DNA from: CANLBN01 sp050633525
Lineage (GTDB): Bacteria; Pseudomonadota; Gammaproteobacteria; Pseudomonadales; Cellvibrionaceae
Direction: 5' to 3'
Length of the DNA stretch: 64,000 bases
Assembly: GCA_050633525.1 (NCBI GenBank)
Contig: JBOEGR010000018.1
Location: 1 to 64,000 of the forward strand
The notes below the pieces were generated by a model. The model was given only the letters and a program-made list of their open reading frames with translations, made no database searches and was not told where the DNA came from. Positions within the stretch are counted from its first letter, which is position 1; every line of letters begins with the position of its first letter. The position numbers and the translations under genes were made by a program. Shown here piece after piece: positions 1 to 6,234 of the stretch.

Positions 1-81
1 CCAAAACAGGTTTAGCGAGTTTCATTCGGCACTTTGTGTTTCCGGGCTAATTTAACTCTATCGCCGGCCTACCGCCATGGT

Positions 82-108
82 AACGCGCCAACTCTTGGCG
101 CGTTTTAT
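82..108 (+). terminator. Rho-independent terminator
   Basis: A 9-bp perfect stem (ACGCGCCAA / TTGGCGCGT) closes a 3-base loop and is followed by TTTTAT. It would end a rightward transcript entering from before the window. A reading frame entering from base 1 stops at base 50, but too little of it is present to identify a gene. Confidence 0.75.
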
Positions 109-175
109 ACTAGGCAGCTATCACCTTATCGTTTAACCTCAAGTGATAATAATGTGTACTTGGAGTATCAAAACA

Positions 176-298
176 ATGAAAACGATTTTTTCCCTTCTCT
201 TTATCTCACTTCTCACCATCAACCTAGCACACGCCCACTCTGGTGGCACCGATAAAAACGGCTGCCATGCTGGGTCTAAGCCTTATCATTGTCATTGA
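176..298 (+). CDS. Small secreted YHYH-type peptide
   Basis: This is a 40-residue open frame too short for usual ORF cut-offs. It has a GGAG ribosome site at 162-165, 10 bases before the ATG. The N-terminus (MKTIFSLLFISLLTINLAHA) is a clear signal peptide with an AHA-type cleavage site. The mature part is about 20 residues and has the pattern HSGG..D..GCH..SKPYHCH, the Cys/His motif called a YHYH domain, often found as a small module in secreted proteins. I infer a small periplasmic or secreted, perhaps metal-binding, peptide; no precise role is known to me. Its last codons and stop lie inside the left copy of the 16-bp direct repeat that frames the next operon, so the downstream insertion preserved this reading frame. 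Confidence 0.75.
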   Translation: MKTIFSLLFISLLTINLAHAHSGGTDKNGCHAGSKPYHCH

Positions 299-306
299 AT
301 TTTTAA
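291..306 (+). repeat. Left copy of 16-bp direct repeat
   Basis: The sequence GTCATTGAATTTTTAA is identical to bases 4110-4125. It covers the stop codon of the YHYH gene. The two copies frame the five-gene operon 473-4097 and nothing else, as expected for an insertion or attachment-site duplication. Confidence 0.8.
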
Positions 307-336
307 GATTTGGTTGAGGCTGTTTTTGACCCAAAG

Positions 337-365
337 CGGAATCCAGTCATCAATGATTCCGACTG
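337..365. repeat. Interleaved short inverted repeats upstream of the defence operon
   Basis: CGGAATC (337-343) pairs with GATTCCG (355-361), and CAGTC (344-348) pairs with GACTG (361-365). Only one of these stems can form fully at a time. The site lies about 110 bases before the first gene and could be an operator or a mutually exclusive hairpin. Its function is unknown. Confidence 0.35.
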
Positions 366-472
366 TCCTCTTAATTAATAGTGAAATTTCGATGTTGAGT
401 TGGGTAAAGGGCTAATTAAGTCAGAAAAAATAAACAAACAATTTTAACTTCGACTTTTTCAGGGGGGAGGCA

Positions 473-1153
473 ATGACAGAAAAAATAAACTCAATAATGC
501 AGACCAAAGAAGGAAGTCTTTTTGAGTTTGTGATCAACACTGATTTTAGTGTTTCAATGGATGTTAATGGGTTCTTTGTCTTATTGATTTTTCTATTGAT
601 TGGGATTGCTATTTGGTGGCGGCTTACTGGATTTTTCCTATCAGATTCTTTCGAGATTGACGAGGCAGAATTTGGCATTGGTAATCATAAAATAAAACTC
701 AAACAAAATAACCTAGATGCGCAAATTGCTTATCAAATATGGGTAGAGTTAAGTACGCGTAAAATAGGAATAACTATAGATAAAGACGTTATCGTTGAAG
801 TCTATAATTCTTGGTACAAGTTTTTCGAGGTAACAAGAGAGCTAATAAAAGAAATTCCTGCAAAAAGGATCAAGCGAGAAGAGACGCGAGGGATAATAAA
901 GCTTTCTATTGATGTCCTAAATAGAGGGGTTCGCCCTCATCTAACTACATGGCAAGCAAAATATAGACGCTGGTACGCTATGGCTTTGGATGAAAGTGGG
1001 AATATTAGTAAGACTCCTCAACAGATACAGAAAGAATATCCTCAATATGACGAGTTACTGAAAGACTTATTGGAAATAAACTTCAAGCTGATTGAGTATA
1101 GAAAAACGATGTATCGATTAGCCTCAGGCGTTAAACCTACGAGTACAAAATAA
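473..1153 (+). CDS. Membrane-anchored protein, first gene of defence operon
   Basis: This 226-residue protein has an ATG with a strong purine-rich ribosome site (GGGGGGAGG) about 5 bases upstream. Residues about 31-53 form a single hydrophobic membrane segment near the N-terminus. The remaining ~170 residues are polar, charged and mostly helical in character, probably cytoplasmic. The stretch around residues 95-190, rich in Trp, Arg and Lys, looks conserved in type, but I cannot assign a named family. It is followed after 11 bases by the TIR-like gene, and the whole five-gene set is nearly gap-free. From this position I infer a membrane receptor or effector partner of the TIR-like protein, possibly acting at the inner membrane upon infection. 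Function is not established from sequence. Confidence 0.75.
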   Translation: MTEKINSIMQTKEGSLFEFVINTDFSVSMDVNGFFVLLIFLLIGIAIWWRLTGFFLSDSFEIDEAEFGIGNHKIKLKQNNLDAQIAYQIWVELSTRKIGITIDKDVIVEVYNSWYKFFEVTRELIKEIPAKRIKREETRGIIKLSIDVLNRGVRPHLTTWQAKYRRWYAMALDESGNISKTPQQIQKEYPQYDELLKDLLEINFKLIEYRKTMYRLASGVKPTSTK

Positions 1154-1164
1154 GGAGAAAATCA

Positions 1165-1641
1165 ATGGTAAATAAGACTAAAAATGTATTTATAAGCCAT
1201 GTACATAAAGATGATTCAAAACTTGAAAATTTAAAGCGTTTGCTAAAAAAGAATGGTATTGATGCAAAAGATTACTCAATCACTTCAGATAAGCCCAATC
1301 AGGCTAAAAGCGAAGAGTATATTAAATCTCAGATATTAAAACCGCAAATAAAACAATGTAGTGTGATGGTGGTATATGTTAGCCCTGAAACAAAGAATAG
1401 TGACTATGTAAATTGGGAAATTGAATATGCGCATAAACAAGGTATACGAGTTGTAGGTGTGTGGGAAGATGGTGAGAAAGGATGTGATTTACCAGAAGCT
1501 TTAGAGGAATATCGGGATGCTATGGCTGGCTGGCACGGCAATAGTATTGTTGATGCGATTTTAGGTGATGACTCAATTCAGGAAAACCCAGATGGCTCAA
1601 CAAGAAACCAAAGAGAAATTACTCGACACCCTTGCGGGTAA
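1165..1641 (+). CDS. TIR-like protein (ThsB / DUF1863 type)
   Basis: This 158-residue single-domain protein has an AAGGAG ribosome site 8 bases before its ATG. It begins with VFISH..KDD (residues 8-17), then a helix and a central hydrophobic strand (SVMVVYVSP, 66-74), then NWEIEYA (83-89) with the acidic residues expected in the TIR active site, then a VVGVW strand. The C-terminal end has REITRHPCG, typical of the MTH538/ThsB_TIR-like family. Members of this family include ThsB of Thoeris, which makes an NAD-derived signal after phage infection. Here there is no ThsA-like NADase next door; instead the partners are a membrane protein and nucleotide-processing enzymes. Production of a nucleotide signal or NAD cleavage is my inference. 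Length is complete for the family. Confidence 0.85.
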   Translation: MVNKTKNVFISHVHKDDSKLENLKRLLKKNGIDAKDYSITSDKPNQAKSEEYIKSQILKPQIKQCSVMVVYVSPETKNSDYVNWEIEYAHKQGIRVVGVWEDGEKGCDLPEALEEYRDAMAGWHGNSIVDAILGDDSIQENPDGSTRNQREITRHPCG

Positions 1642-1650
1642 GGATCGACA

Positions 1651-2277
1651 ATGGATTTATATTCCTATGTTGTTGCCTATGATAGCGGTTTTGCGCCGAA
1701 TCCATTCTATGGTTATTGCACTCTTGCCACATGTAAACCAAGAATTAGAAATAGCGCGAAAATTGGAGATTGGATTGTTGGTTGCGGTAGTGCCGATAAG
1801 TCAAAAAAACAGGGAGGCTTATTGGTTTATGCGATGGAGGTCTGCGAGATTATTACATTTGACGAATATTTTAACGATGAGAGGTTTCAGGTAAAGAAAG
1901 CAAATCTTGCCGGTAGTAGAAAACAAGCTCGTGGTGATAATATTTATTACCGTACAGAAGGGTCTTGGAAGCAATTGAATTCATATCATTCAAACCCTAA
2001 CGGTGCACCAAATCCAAATCATGTCTCTAGAGATACAGGGGTTAATAGAGTTTTGATTGGTCAGCGCTTTAGATATTTTGGTAAAGATGGACCTAGCTTG
2101 CCAGAATACACTGGTTCTGCTGAGCGATTTCTTTGCCATAGTGGGAGAAACCACAGTAAATTTATAAATTCTGAGCCTGAAGATGAAAGGCTAATTTGTA
2201 ATTTTATTAGTTGGTTTGAAACTCTTGGTGATATTGGTTATATCAGCCATCCATACGATTGGAGTGACAAGCAATGA
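1651..2277 (+). CDS. Nmad2-type nucleotide modification associated protein
   Basis: This 208-residue protein starts with an ATG preceded by AAGGAT. The N-terminus has YSYVVAYDSGFAPNPFYG followed by CTLATCKP.IR and GDWIVGCGS, which I recognise as the signature of nucleotide modification associated domain 2 (Nmad2). That family was named from its association with genes for modified bases in DNA; its biochemical activity is not firmly known to me. The domain fills the protein, with no membrane segment or signal peptide. The stop overlaps the next start by 4 bases (ATGA), so translation is probably coupled to the MazG-type enzyme. I infer recognition or processing of a modified nucleotide or base. 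Confidence 0.8.
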   Translation: MDLYSYVVAYDSGFAPNPFYGYCTLATCKPRIRNSAKIGDWIVGCGSADKSKKQGGLLVYAMEVCEIITFDEYFNDERFQVKKANLAGSRKQARGDNIYYRTEGSWKQLNSYHSNPNGAPNPNHVSRDTGVNRVLIGQRFRYFGKDGPSLPEYTGSAERFLCHSGRNHSKFINSEPEDERLICNFISWFETLGDIGYISHPYDWSDKQ

Positions 2278-3395
2278 CTGATAAGGTACTGACTATAAAA
2301 GATTATCTCAATTTTGTTGAAGATACTGACCGCTTGCCATCAAACGAATTGTCACCTGTTCTTCATGGCCTTTTCGGTGAAGTTGGTGGACTTATGGCTG
2401 TAGCTAAGAAAATTAAACGAGAGCCTGATTCATTTACGGGTTTTAATAGTGTTGTTGTAGAAGAATTTGGAGATGCATTTTGGTATTTATGTTGCCTAGC
2501 TAGGCGTTTAGAGATTGATATTGAGAATGTATTTATTACGGTGGTGAAAGAAGGTCAATCTAACCCCGAAGTATTAATTGGCAATGAAGATTCACCCGTT
2601 TCATTGATGTATAAAAATCAAATTGAAAGGGATTTTGATGAGGTGTTAGTTAATTTAGGACAGTTAACCGGAAATTTTCTAAATCCCGATTTTATTAAAG
2701 AGGAGTCGTTAGAAAAGCTAACGTCTTTTTTGAAAACGTTTTTTTCAGCTTTACATATACTGAAGTTAAATTTTTCAAAAATAATACAGTGGAACCTTGA
2801 TAAGATATCTAGTCGTTTTATTATGCCTGATTATTCTTATCTTCCGACTTTTGATGATGGATTCCCTGAATATGAAAGACTTCCAGACGAGTTTGAGATT
2901 GAGTTTGTTCAAAGAACAGAAACTCAGCAGGCAATGCAATGGAATGGTGTTTTTATTGGTGATCCTCTAACTGATAGCATCATGGATGAAGATGGTTATA
3001 GATTTCACGATGTTTTTCATTTTTCTTTTGCTTCGATTTTACATTGGTCACCGACTTTCAGGGCTTTAATAAAACATAAAAGGAAAAGTGATTCAGATGT
3101 AGATAAAAACCAAGATGGTGGACGAGCTATAGTAGTCGAAGAGGGATTATCTGCTTGGATATTTACGATTGCCAAAGAGAATAATTTTTTTGAAGATAAA
3201 AAAAATCTCACTTTTGACATGTTGAAAAATGTTGGTCAGTTCGTTAAAGGATATGAGGTGGATAAATGCCCCTTAATTCTTTGGGAACTTGCTATTTTGG
3301 AGGGGTATAAAGTATTTAGAAGTGTTAAGGATAACAATGGTGGCGTTGTTGTATGTGATCGCCGAAACAGAACAATCGGATATAGAGAGAATTAA
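2274..3395 (+). CDS. MazG-like nucleotide pyrophosphohydrolase with MazG_C domain
   Basis: This 373-residue fusion has two parts. Residues about 20-90 hold a MazG-type alpha-helical NTP pyrophosphatase core: the sequence GLFGEVGGL followed by VVVEEFGDAFWYL gives the spaced acidic residues that bind Mg. Residues about 210-370 match the MazG C-terminal domain seen with modified-nucleotide systems, with YRFHDVFHFSFA, a KRKSD..VD..DGGRAIVVEEG stretch and a late GYEV segment. Such enzymes hydrolyse non-canonical or ordinary dNTPs to monophosphates in the cytoplasm. The start overlaps the Nmad2 stop by 4 bases, and the next gene begins 3 bases after the stop. I infer a nucleotide-pool sanitising or depleting role in the operon. 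Confidence 0.85.
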   Translation: MTDKVLTIKDYLNFVEDTDRLPSNELSPVLHGLFGEVGGLMAVAKKIKREPDSFTGFNSVVVEEFGDAFWYLCCLARRLEIDIENVFITVVKEGQSNPEVLIGNEDSPVSLMYKNQIERDFDEVLVNLGQLTGNFLNPDFIKEESLEKLTSFLKTFFSALHILKLNFSKIIQWNLDKISSRFIMPDYSYLPTFDDGFPEYERLPDEFEIEFVQRTETQQAMQWNGVFIGDPLTDSIMDEDGYRFHDVFHFSFASILHWSPTFRALIKHKRKSDSDVDKNQDGGRAIVVEEGLSAWIFTIAKENNFFEDKKNLTFDMLKNVGQFVKGYEVDKCPLILWELAILEGYKVFRSVKDNNGGVVVCDRRNRTIGYREN

Positions 3396-3398
3396 ACT

Positions 3399-4097
3399 GT
3401 GAATAGAAAGAAGTTCATAAAAGAATTAAAGGGCTTCGAAGGAAAAGATGTCTTTAATCCGTATTCTGATATTTGTGAGATTCATGATAGATATAATGCT
3501 AGTAAAATTAGAACTGCTAATTTGTCGGGAATTATTGATGCAGCAATCACTAAGGGCGTTGATTCACTCTGGATAGGGCGAGATTTAGGACACAGGGGGG
3601 GACGGCGTACTGGTTTGGCGCTAACTGATGAGGTACATTTAACCGATGCAGGTCGGAAATGGGGTGTGGTTTTGAATCAGGCGACGAAAGGGGATCCGTA
3701 TTCTGAAAGAACGGCTGTAAATATTTGGGAACATATAAATGTTATTGAGCAAAACATATTTATGTGGAATGTATTTCCTTATCATTCTCATGAGCATGGC
3801 AACCCATTAACTAATAGAAGTCATACCGCAAAAGAGCGCAATATAGGAATATCTTTACTAGAAAAATTAGAAATTATTCTTAAGCCTAAAAGAATTGTTG
3901 CCATAGGTAATGATGCTTATAAAGCATCATTAAATCTGTTTCCAGATAAAGAAATTCACAAAATACGTCATCCGAGCTATGGAGGCGAGAAAGATTTTTC
4001 AAAGCAATTAATAAGTTTATATGGTATTAATAGGAATTTACTTGAGCACAGAAAAAATTCCCAAAAAAGTTTAGACCTATACTTACGTACTAAGTGA
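3399..4097 (+). CDS. Uracil-DNA glycosylase superfamily protein
   Basis: This 232-residue protein starts with GTG 3 bases after the MazG-like gene. It shows the two hallmark motifs of the UDG superfamily in order. IGRDLG at about residues 59-64 corresponds to the water-activating GxDPG loop and is followed by GGRRTGLALTDE. IRHPSYGG near residue 192 corresponds to the DNA-intercalating HPS loop. Between them lies MWNVFPYHSH, like the NxxP strand of the family. It is not a close match to housekeeping Ung or Mug, so a narrow specificity for an unusual base, such as a modified phage base, is plausible; that is inference. It is the last gene of the operon, and the right 16-bp direct repeat begins 12 bases after its stop. 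Confidence 0.8.
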   Translation: MNRKKFIKELKGFEGKDVFNPYSDICEIHDRYNASKIRTANLSGIIDAAITKGVDSLWIGRDLGHRGGRRTGLALTDEVHLTDAGRKWGVVLNQATKGDPYSERTAVNIWEHINVIEQNIFMWNVFPYHSHEHGNPLTNRSHTAKERNIGISLLEKLEIILKPKRIVAIGNDAYKASLNLFPDKEIHKIRHPSYGGEKDFSKQLISLYGINRNLLEHRKNSQKSLDLYLRTK

Positions 4098-4109
4098 TTG
4101 ATCAGTAGA

Positions 4110-4125
4110 GTCATTGAATTTTTAA
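4110..4125 (+). repeat. Right copy of 16-bp direct repeat
   Basis: GTCATTGAATTTTTAA is identical to bases 291-306. It starts 12 bases after the stop of the glycosylase gene and marks the right edge of the five-gene cassette. Confidence 0.8.
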
Positions 4126-4215
4126 TGTCCGCTATTGAGCGATAACAGACAATCAAAAAGATACTACCTACGAAATTAAACGGGTCAAAGCCCTTTTTTG
4201 ATAGAAAGACGTGGC

Positions 4216-4274
4216 TGCCAGATAAAATTTAACAATTAAAAGGCTTTGCCGCCTTTAATTAAAAAAAGCTGGCA
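4216..4274. repeat. Long imperfect inverted repeat
   Basis: The outer arms TGCCAG (4216-4221) and CTGGCA (4269-4274) are perfect complements. The inner arms AATTAAAAGGC (4234-4244) and GCCTTTAATT (4251-4260) pair with one bulged base. No T-run follows on either strand, so it is not a typical terminator. It lies just outside the right direct repeat and could be a recombination, protein-binding or RNA structure site. Confidence 0.55.
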
Positions 4275-4407
4275 TCCGCTCAAAAATGTCACGGAATTCA
4301 ACACAAATAGAGATTTATATCTTTAAAAAGTGCAACCCAGAACACTTTAATATTATTTAGCCTGTGATATATTCGGCCTAATTAAAACCAAAATGGAAGG
4401 TCAAAAT

Positions 4408-4887
4408 ATGAGCATATTTTTACAGCACCCGAACATAAAGGGTGAAACATCTGACAAAAATCATAAGGGTTGCATTGATATATTAGATGTTCAGTTTGGA
4501 ATCAATAGACACATTACATCTGCAAGCTCAACAAGGGGAGATCGCGAGTCATCAAATGCTGTAATCTCAGACTTAACGTTTAAAAAATTAATGGATAAAT
4601 CAACTCCATATCTATTTATCGAGACTTGCTGCGGTACCGGCAAAACCTTAAAGTTTCTCATGACCAAAACTGGAGCAGGTGATGGGGCAGATGTATTTAT
4701 GGAATATACGCTAGAGAATGCCCTATTTTCACATATGAAAACCGATCATAATGGCCTAAGAGCAATTGAAAAAATAAACATTAGCTTTACAAAAATGTCC
4801 ATGAAATATGTGTCTTACGATGAAAACGGTCATTTAGAAACACCACAAGTAGTAGGTTTTGACACTGCAACCAATACGAAATCATAA
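4408..4887 (+). CDS. hcp: Hcp-family type VI secretion tube protein
   Basis: This 159-residue protein fits the usual length of Hcp. The start is placed at 4408 because GGAAGG lies 7 bases upstream and because Hcp proteins begin at the MSIFLQ strand; an in-frame ATG at 4393 would add five residues. The family pattern is present: an N-terminal IFLQHPNIKGE strand, the FGINRHI segment and a later strand ending in KMSMKYVSYDENG. Hcp forms hexameric rings that stack as the inner tube of the type VI secretion system and can carry effectors. No sheath, baseplate, VgrG or ClpV gene is in the window, so this is an orphan copy, probably used by a system encoded elsewhere. The small genes downstream are candidate cargo and immunity genes. 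Confidence 0.85.
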   Translation: MSIFLQHPNIKGETSDKNHKGCIDILDVQFGINRHITSASSTRGDRESSNAVISDLTFKKLMDKSTPYLFIETCCGTGKTLKFLMTKTGAGDGADVFMEYTLENALFSHMKTDHNGLRAIEKINISFTKMSMKYVSYDENGHLETPQVVGFDTATNTKS

Positions 4888-4899
4888 GGAAATTGAATT

Positions 4900-5358
4900 A
4901 TGCAAATGCGAGTACACGTATCAACGATTGGCTTAGGAATACCTAGAACAAAAATAGGAGCTACTGTTTCATCTGTTGCTCTTATCGAAATACGAGCCGC
5001 AGAAAAACATAAGAGTTTGATATTATCGGTGGGTGATTACCTTACTTTAGGCGGCCCCAATAACACAATTGCGGCTAGCTCAGTTAAAACAAAATGGTTT
5101 AATGTAGATTCCACCACGCACAGTTGGATTAAGGATTGCGATATTTACTCGGGAAACAAGTTGAAAATAGTTTGTAAAGGTACTATTGGTGGTGATAGTT
5201 ATATTGATTTGGTTATAACTGCTCACAACAAGGATGGAATAACCACGCCACTAATCAAAAGAGAGAATTTAGAAGCCTCTGGCTATCAAATCGCAGAAAC
5301 TACCGTCTTTGGGGAAGTCAAAAACCAAAGCCACGTAGAATGTAAGATCCCAGCATGA
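4900..5358 (+). CDS. Unknown protein next to Hcp
   Basis: This 152-residue protein starts 12 bases after Hcp and has an AAGGA ribosome site. It has no signal peptide or membrane segment. The sequence is rich in alternating hydrophobic and polar residues and probably beta-sheet (for example the stretches from residue 23 to 45 and 85 to 107). I do not recognise the family and see no catalytic motif. Its stop overlaps the next start by 4 bases (ATGA), so it is probably translated together with the small membrane protein. Its place directly behind hcp makes an Hcp-delivered cargo or adaptor a reasonable guess, paired with the membrane protein as immunity, but nothing in the sequence proves this. 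Confidence 0.6.
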   Translation: MQMRVHVSTIGLGIPRTKIGATVSSVALIEIRAAEKHKSLILSVGDYLTLGGPNNTIAASSVKTKWFNVDSTTHSWIKDCDIYSGNKLKIVCKGTIGGDSYIDLVITAHNKDGITTPLIKRENLEASGYQIAETTVFGEVKNQSHVECKIPA

Positions 5359-5693
5359 TAAGAATAAAAAAAATATTTAACTTTATATTTCTATTCTTCG
5401 CGGTGAGCTGTTCAATAGTGACGATTTTGAATACCATCTGGAAAAAAAGTTTCCTAATTGGTTTTGGAGCCACAGAAACAGCTAATTTTTTTGAAGAAAA
5501 CCCCATTATCTCACTCACTTTTGACGGGCTAATCATTGCAGGGTTAAGCGTACTCTGCTTATATCTTATGGCAAGAGAGTTTAAAAGGGTTTATACAATC
5601 GAACAAAGACTCAAAGTCAATTTGATATCTTTTATAGCAACCCTTCTTCTTTCAGGCTTTTTTCTATACTCTATAACTAGTCTAGCCAGATAA
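5355..5693 (+). CDS. Small membrane protein, three predicted segments
   Basis: This 112-residue protein has hydrophobic segments at about residues 9-26, 48-68 and 88-108, so it is probably an inner-membrane protein. It overlaps the gene before it by 4 bases and shares one base with the next start. No family is recognised. In its place after Hcp and an unknown protein it could be an immunity protein that shields the cell from a membrane- or wall-acting effector; this is positional inference only. Confidence 0.55.
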   Translation: MIRIKKIFNFIFLFFAVSCSIVTILNTIWKKSFLIGFGATETANFFEENPIISLTFDGLIIAGLSVLCLYLMAREFKRVYTIEQRLKVNLISFIATLLLSGFFLYSITSLAR

Positions 5694-5890
5694 TGCCTAT
5701 TCACCACATTAAAAAGAAGCAAGACGAAAAGCTAAAAGAAAAATCTTTGGAAGAAAAGATGAAAGCTGCCGCTCGACTTGCTACACTCGAGATGAAAAAC
5801 ACCCATAACATTCAGGAACTCGACCAGCTAGCCAGTGGAAAATCAGATAAAGATGGAAATATGGATTTCGAGGATGAAAACCAAAATTAA
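5693..5890 (+). CDS. Small highly charged protein
   Basis: This 65-residue protein overlaps the stop of the membrane gene by one base (TAATG). It is dominated by Lys, Glu and Asp, with a helical, possibly coiled-coil stretch from residue 10 to 40 and an acidic tail. No known domain was recognised. The coupled start argues that it is translated, but such short, charged frames are hard to confirm. It may bind nucleic acid or a partner protein in the same operon. Confidence 0.45.
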   Translation: MPIHHIKKKQDEKLKEKSLEEKMKAAARLATLEMKNTHNIQELDQLASGKSDKDGNMDFEDENQN

Positions 5891-5918
5891 CAAAGAAAAG
5901 GACAGGTAAGTTTTACCA

Positions 5919-6188
5919 ATGGAGCCAATATGCCCTTCATGCGGTTCTAAGCAAATGAAGACATCCACCATCCCCGGAGCTACTCGAAAGTCTTCTATCC
6001 TGTTTGTTATCGCTATTACCACCTTCTTTCTTTGTATCGTCAGTTTTATTGCAATGTACTATCATCTGTACATGCTAATTTTAGCAGCCGTATTTTTTAT
6101 TATCTTTATTGTTGCGATTAAAGCGTCTCAGAATATTAAATTAGTCGAGCTTCGATGCAAACAATGTGGCTGGTCAAATCAAACTTAA
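5919..6188 (+). CDS. Membrane protein with split zinc-ribbon cysteines
   Basis: This 89-residue protein has CPSC at residues 5-8 and CKQC at about residues 80-83. Together they could form one zinc ribbon. The two cysteine pairs are separated by two hydrophobic membrane segments (about 28-48 and 50-68), so both ends would face the same side, probably the cytoplasm. Start codon ATG at 5919. It lies in the Hcp-linked run of small rightward genes. Family and role are unknown. Confidence 0.55.
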   Translation: MEPICPSCGSKQMKTSTIPGATRKSSILFVIAITTFFLCIVSFIAMYYHLYMLILAAVFFIIFIVAIKASQNIKLVELRCKQCGWSNQT

Positions 6189-6234
6189 TCACATTATTAT
6201 AATACTCCCTGTTGAAAGGGCATTATTTGAAAAT

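Larger units (their letters stand above)
291..4125 (+). mobile_element. Putative defence cassette bounded by 16-bp direct repeats
   Basis: The segment between the two 16-bp repeats contains one complete operon of five genes and no integrase or transposase. It is visibly richer in A+T than the core genes further right. The left repeat sits at the 3' end of a small gene, a common pattern for site-specific integration that keeps the target gene intact. Excision between the repeats would leave one copy and remove about 3.8 kb. No terminal inverted repeats were seen. That it is mobile is my inference. Confidence 0.5.
4098..4407. other. Gap between defence cassette and Hcp gene
   Basis: These 310 bases contain no convincing gene. 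They hold the right 16-bp direct repeat and a long imperfect inverted repeat at 4216-4274. The final 80 bases are A+T-rich and probably contain the promoter for the Hcp gene, although no clear -35/-10 pair stands out. Confidence 0.5.

Noticed and set aside
1..50. C-terminal end of a gene entering from the left
   Set aside because: A frame ends at base 50, but two other frames are also open for a short distance and nothing can be recognised in about 15 codons.
34..255. Rightward open frame of 73 codons at the window start
   Set aside because: It overlaps the terminator at 82-108 and the YHYH gene in another frame, and its residues have no coding character; the YHYH frame has the ribosome site, signal peptide and motif.
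1565..1894. Open frame bridging the TIR-like and Nmad2 genes
   Set aside because: It is out of frame with both real genes, and the TIR-like frame ends in a family-typical REITRHPCG tail.
4216..4274. Possible integron attC site (ATTTAAC resembles the core RYYYAAC)
   Set aside because: No matching GTTRRRY core on the other side, no integrase and no array of further sites, so an integron is not supported.
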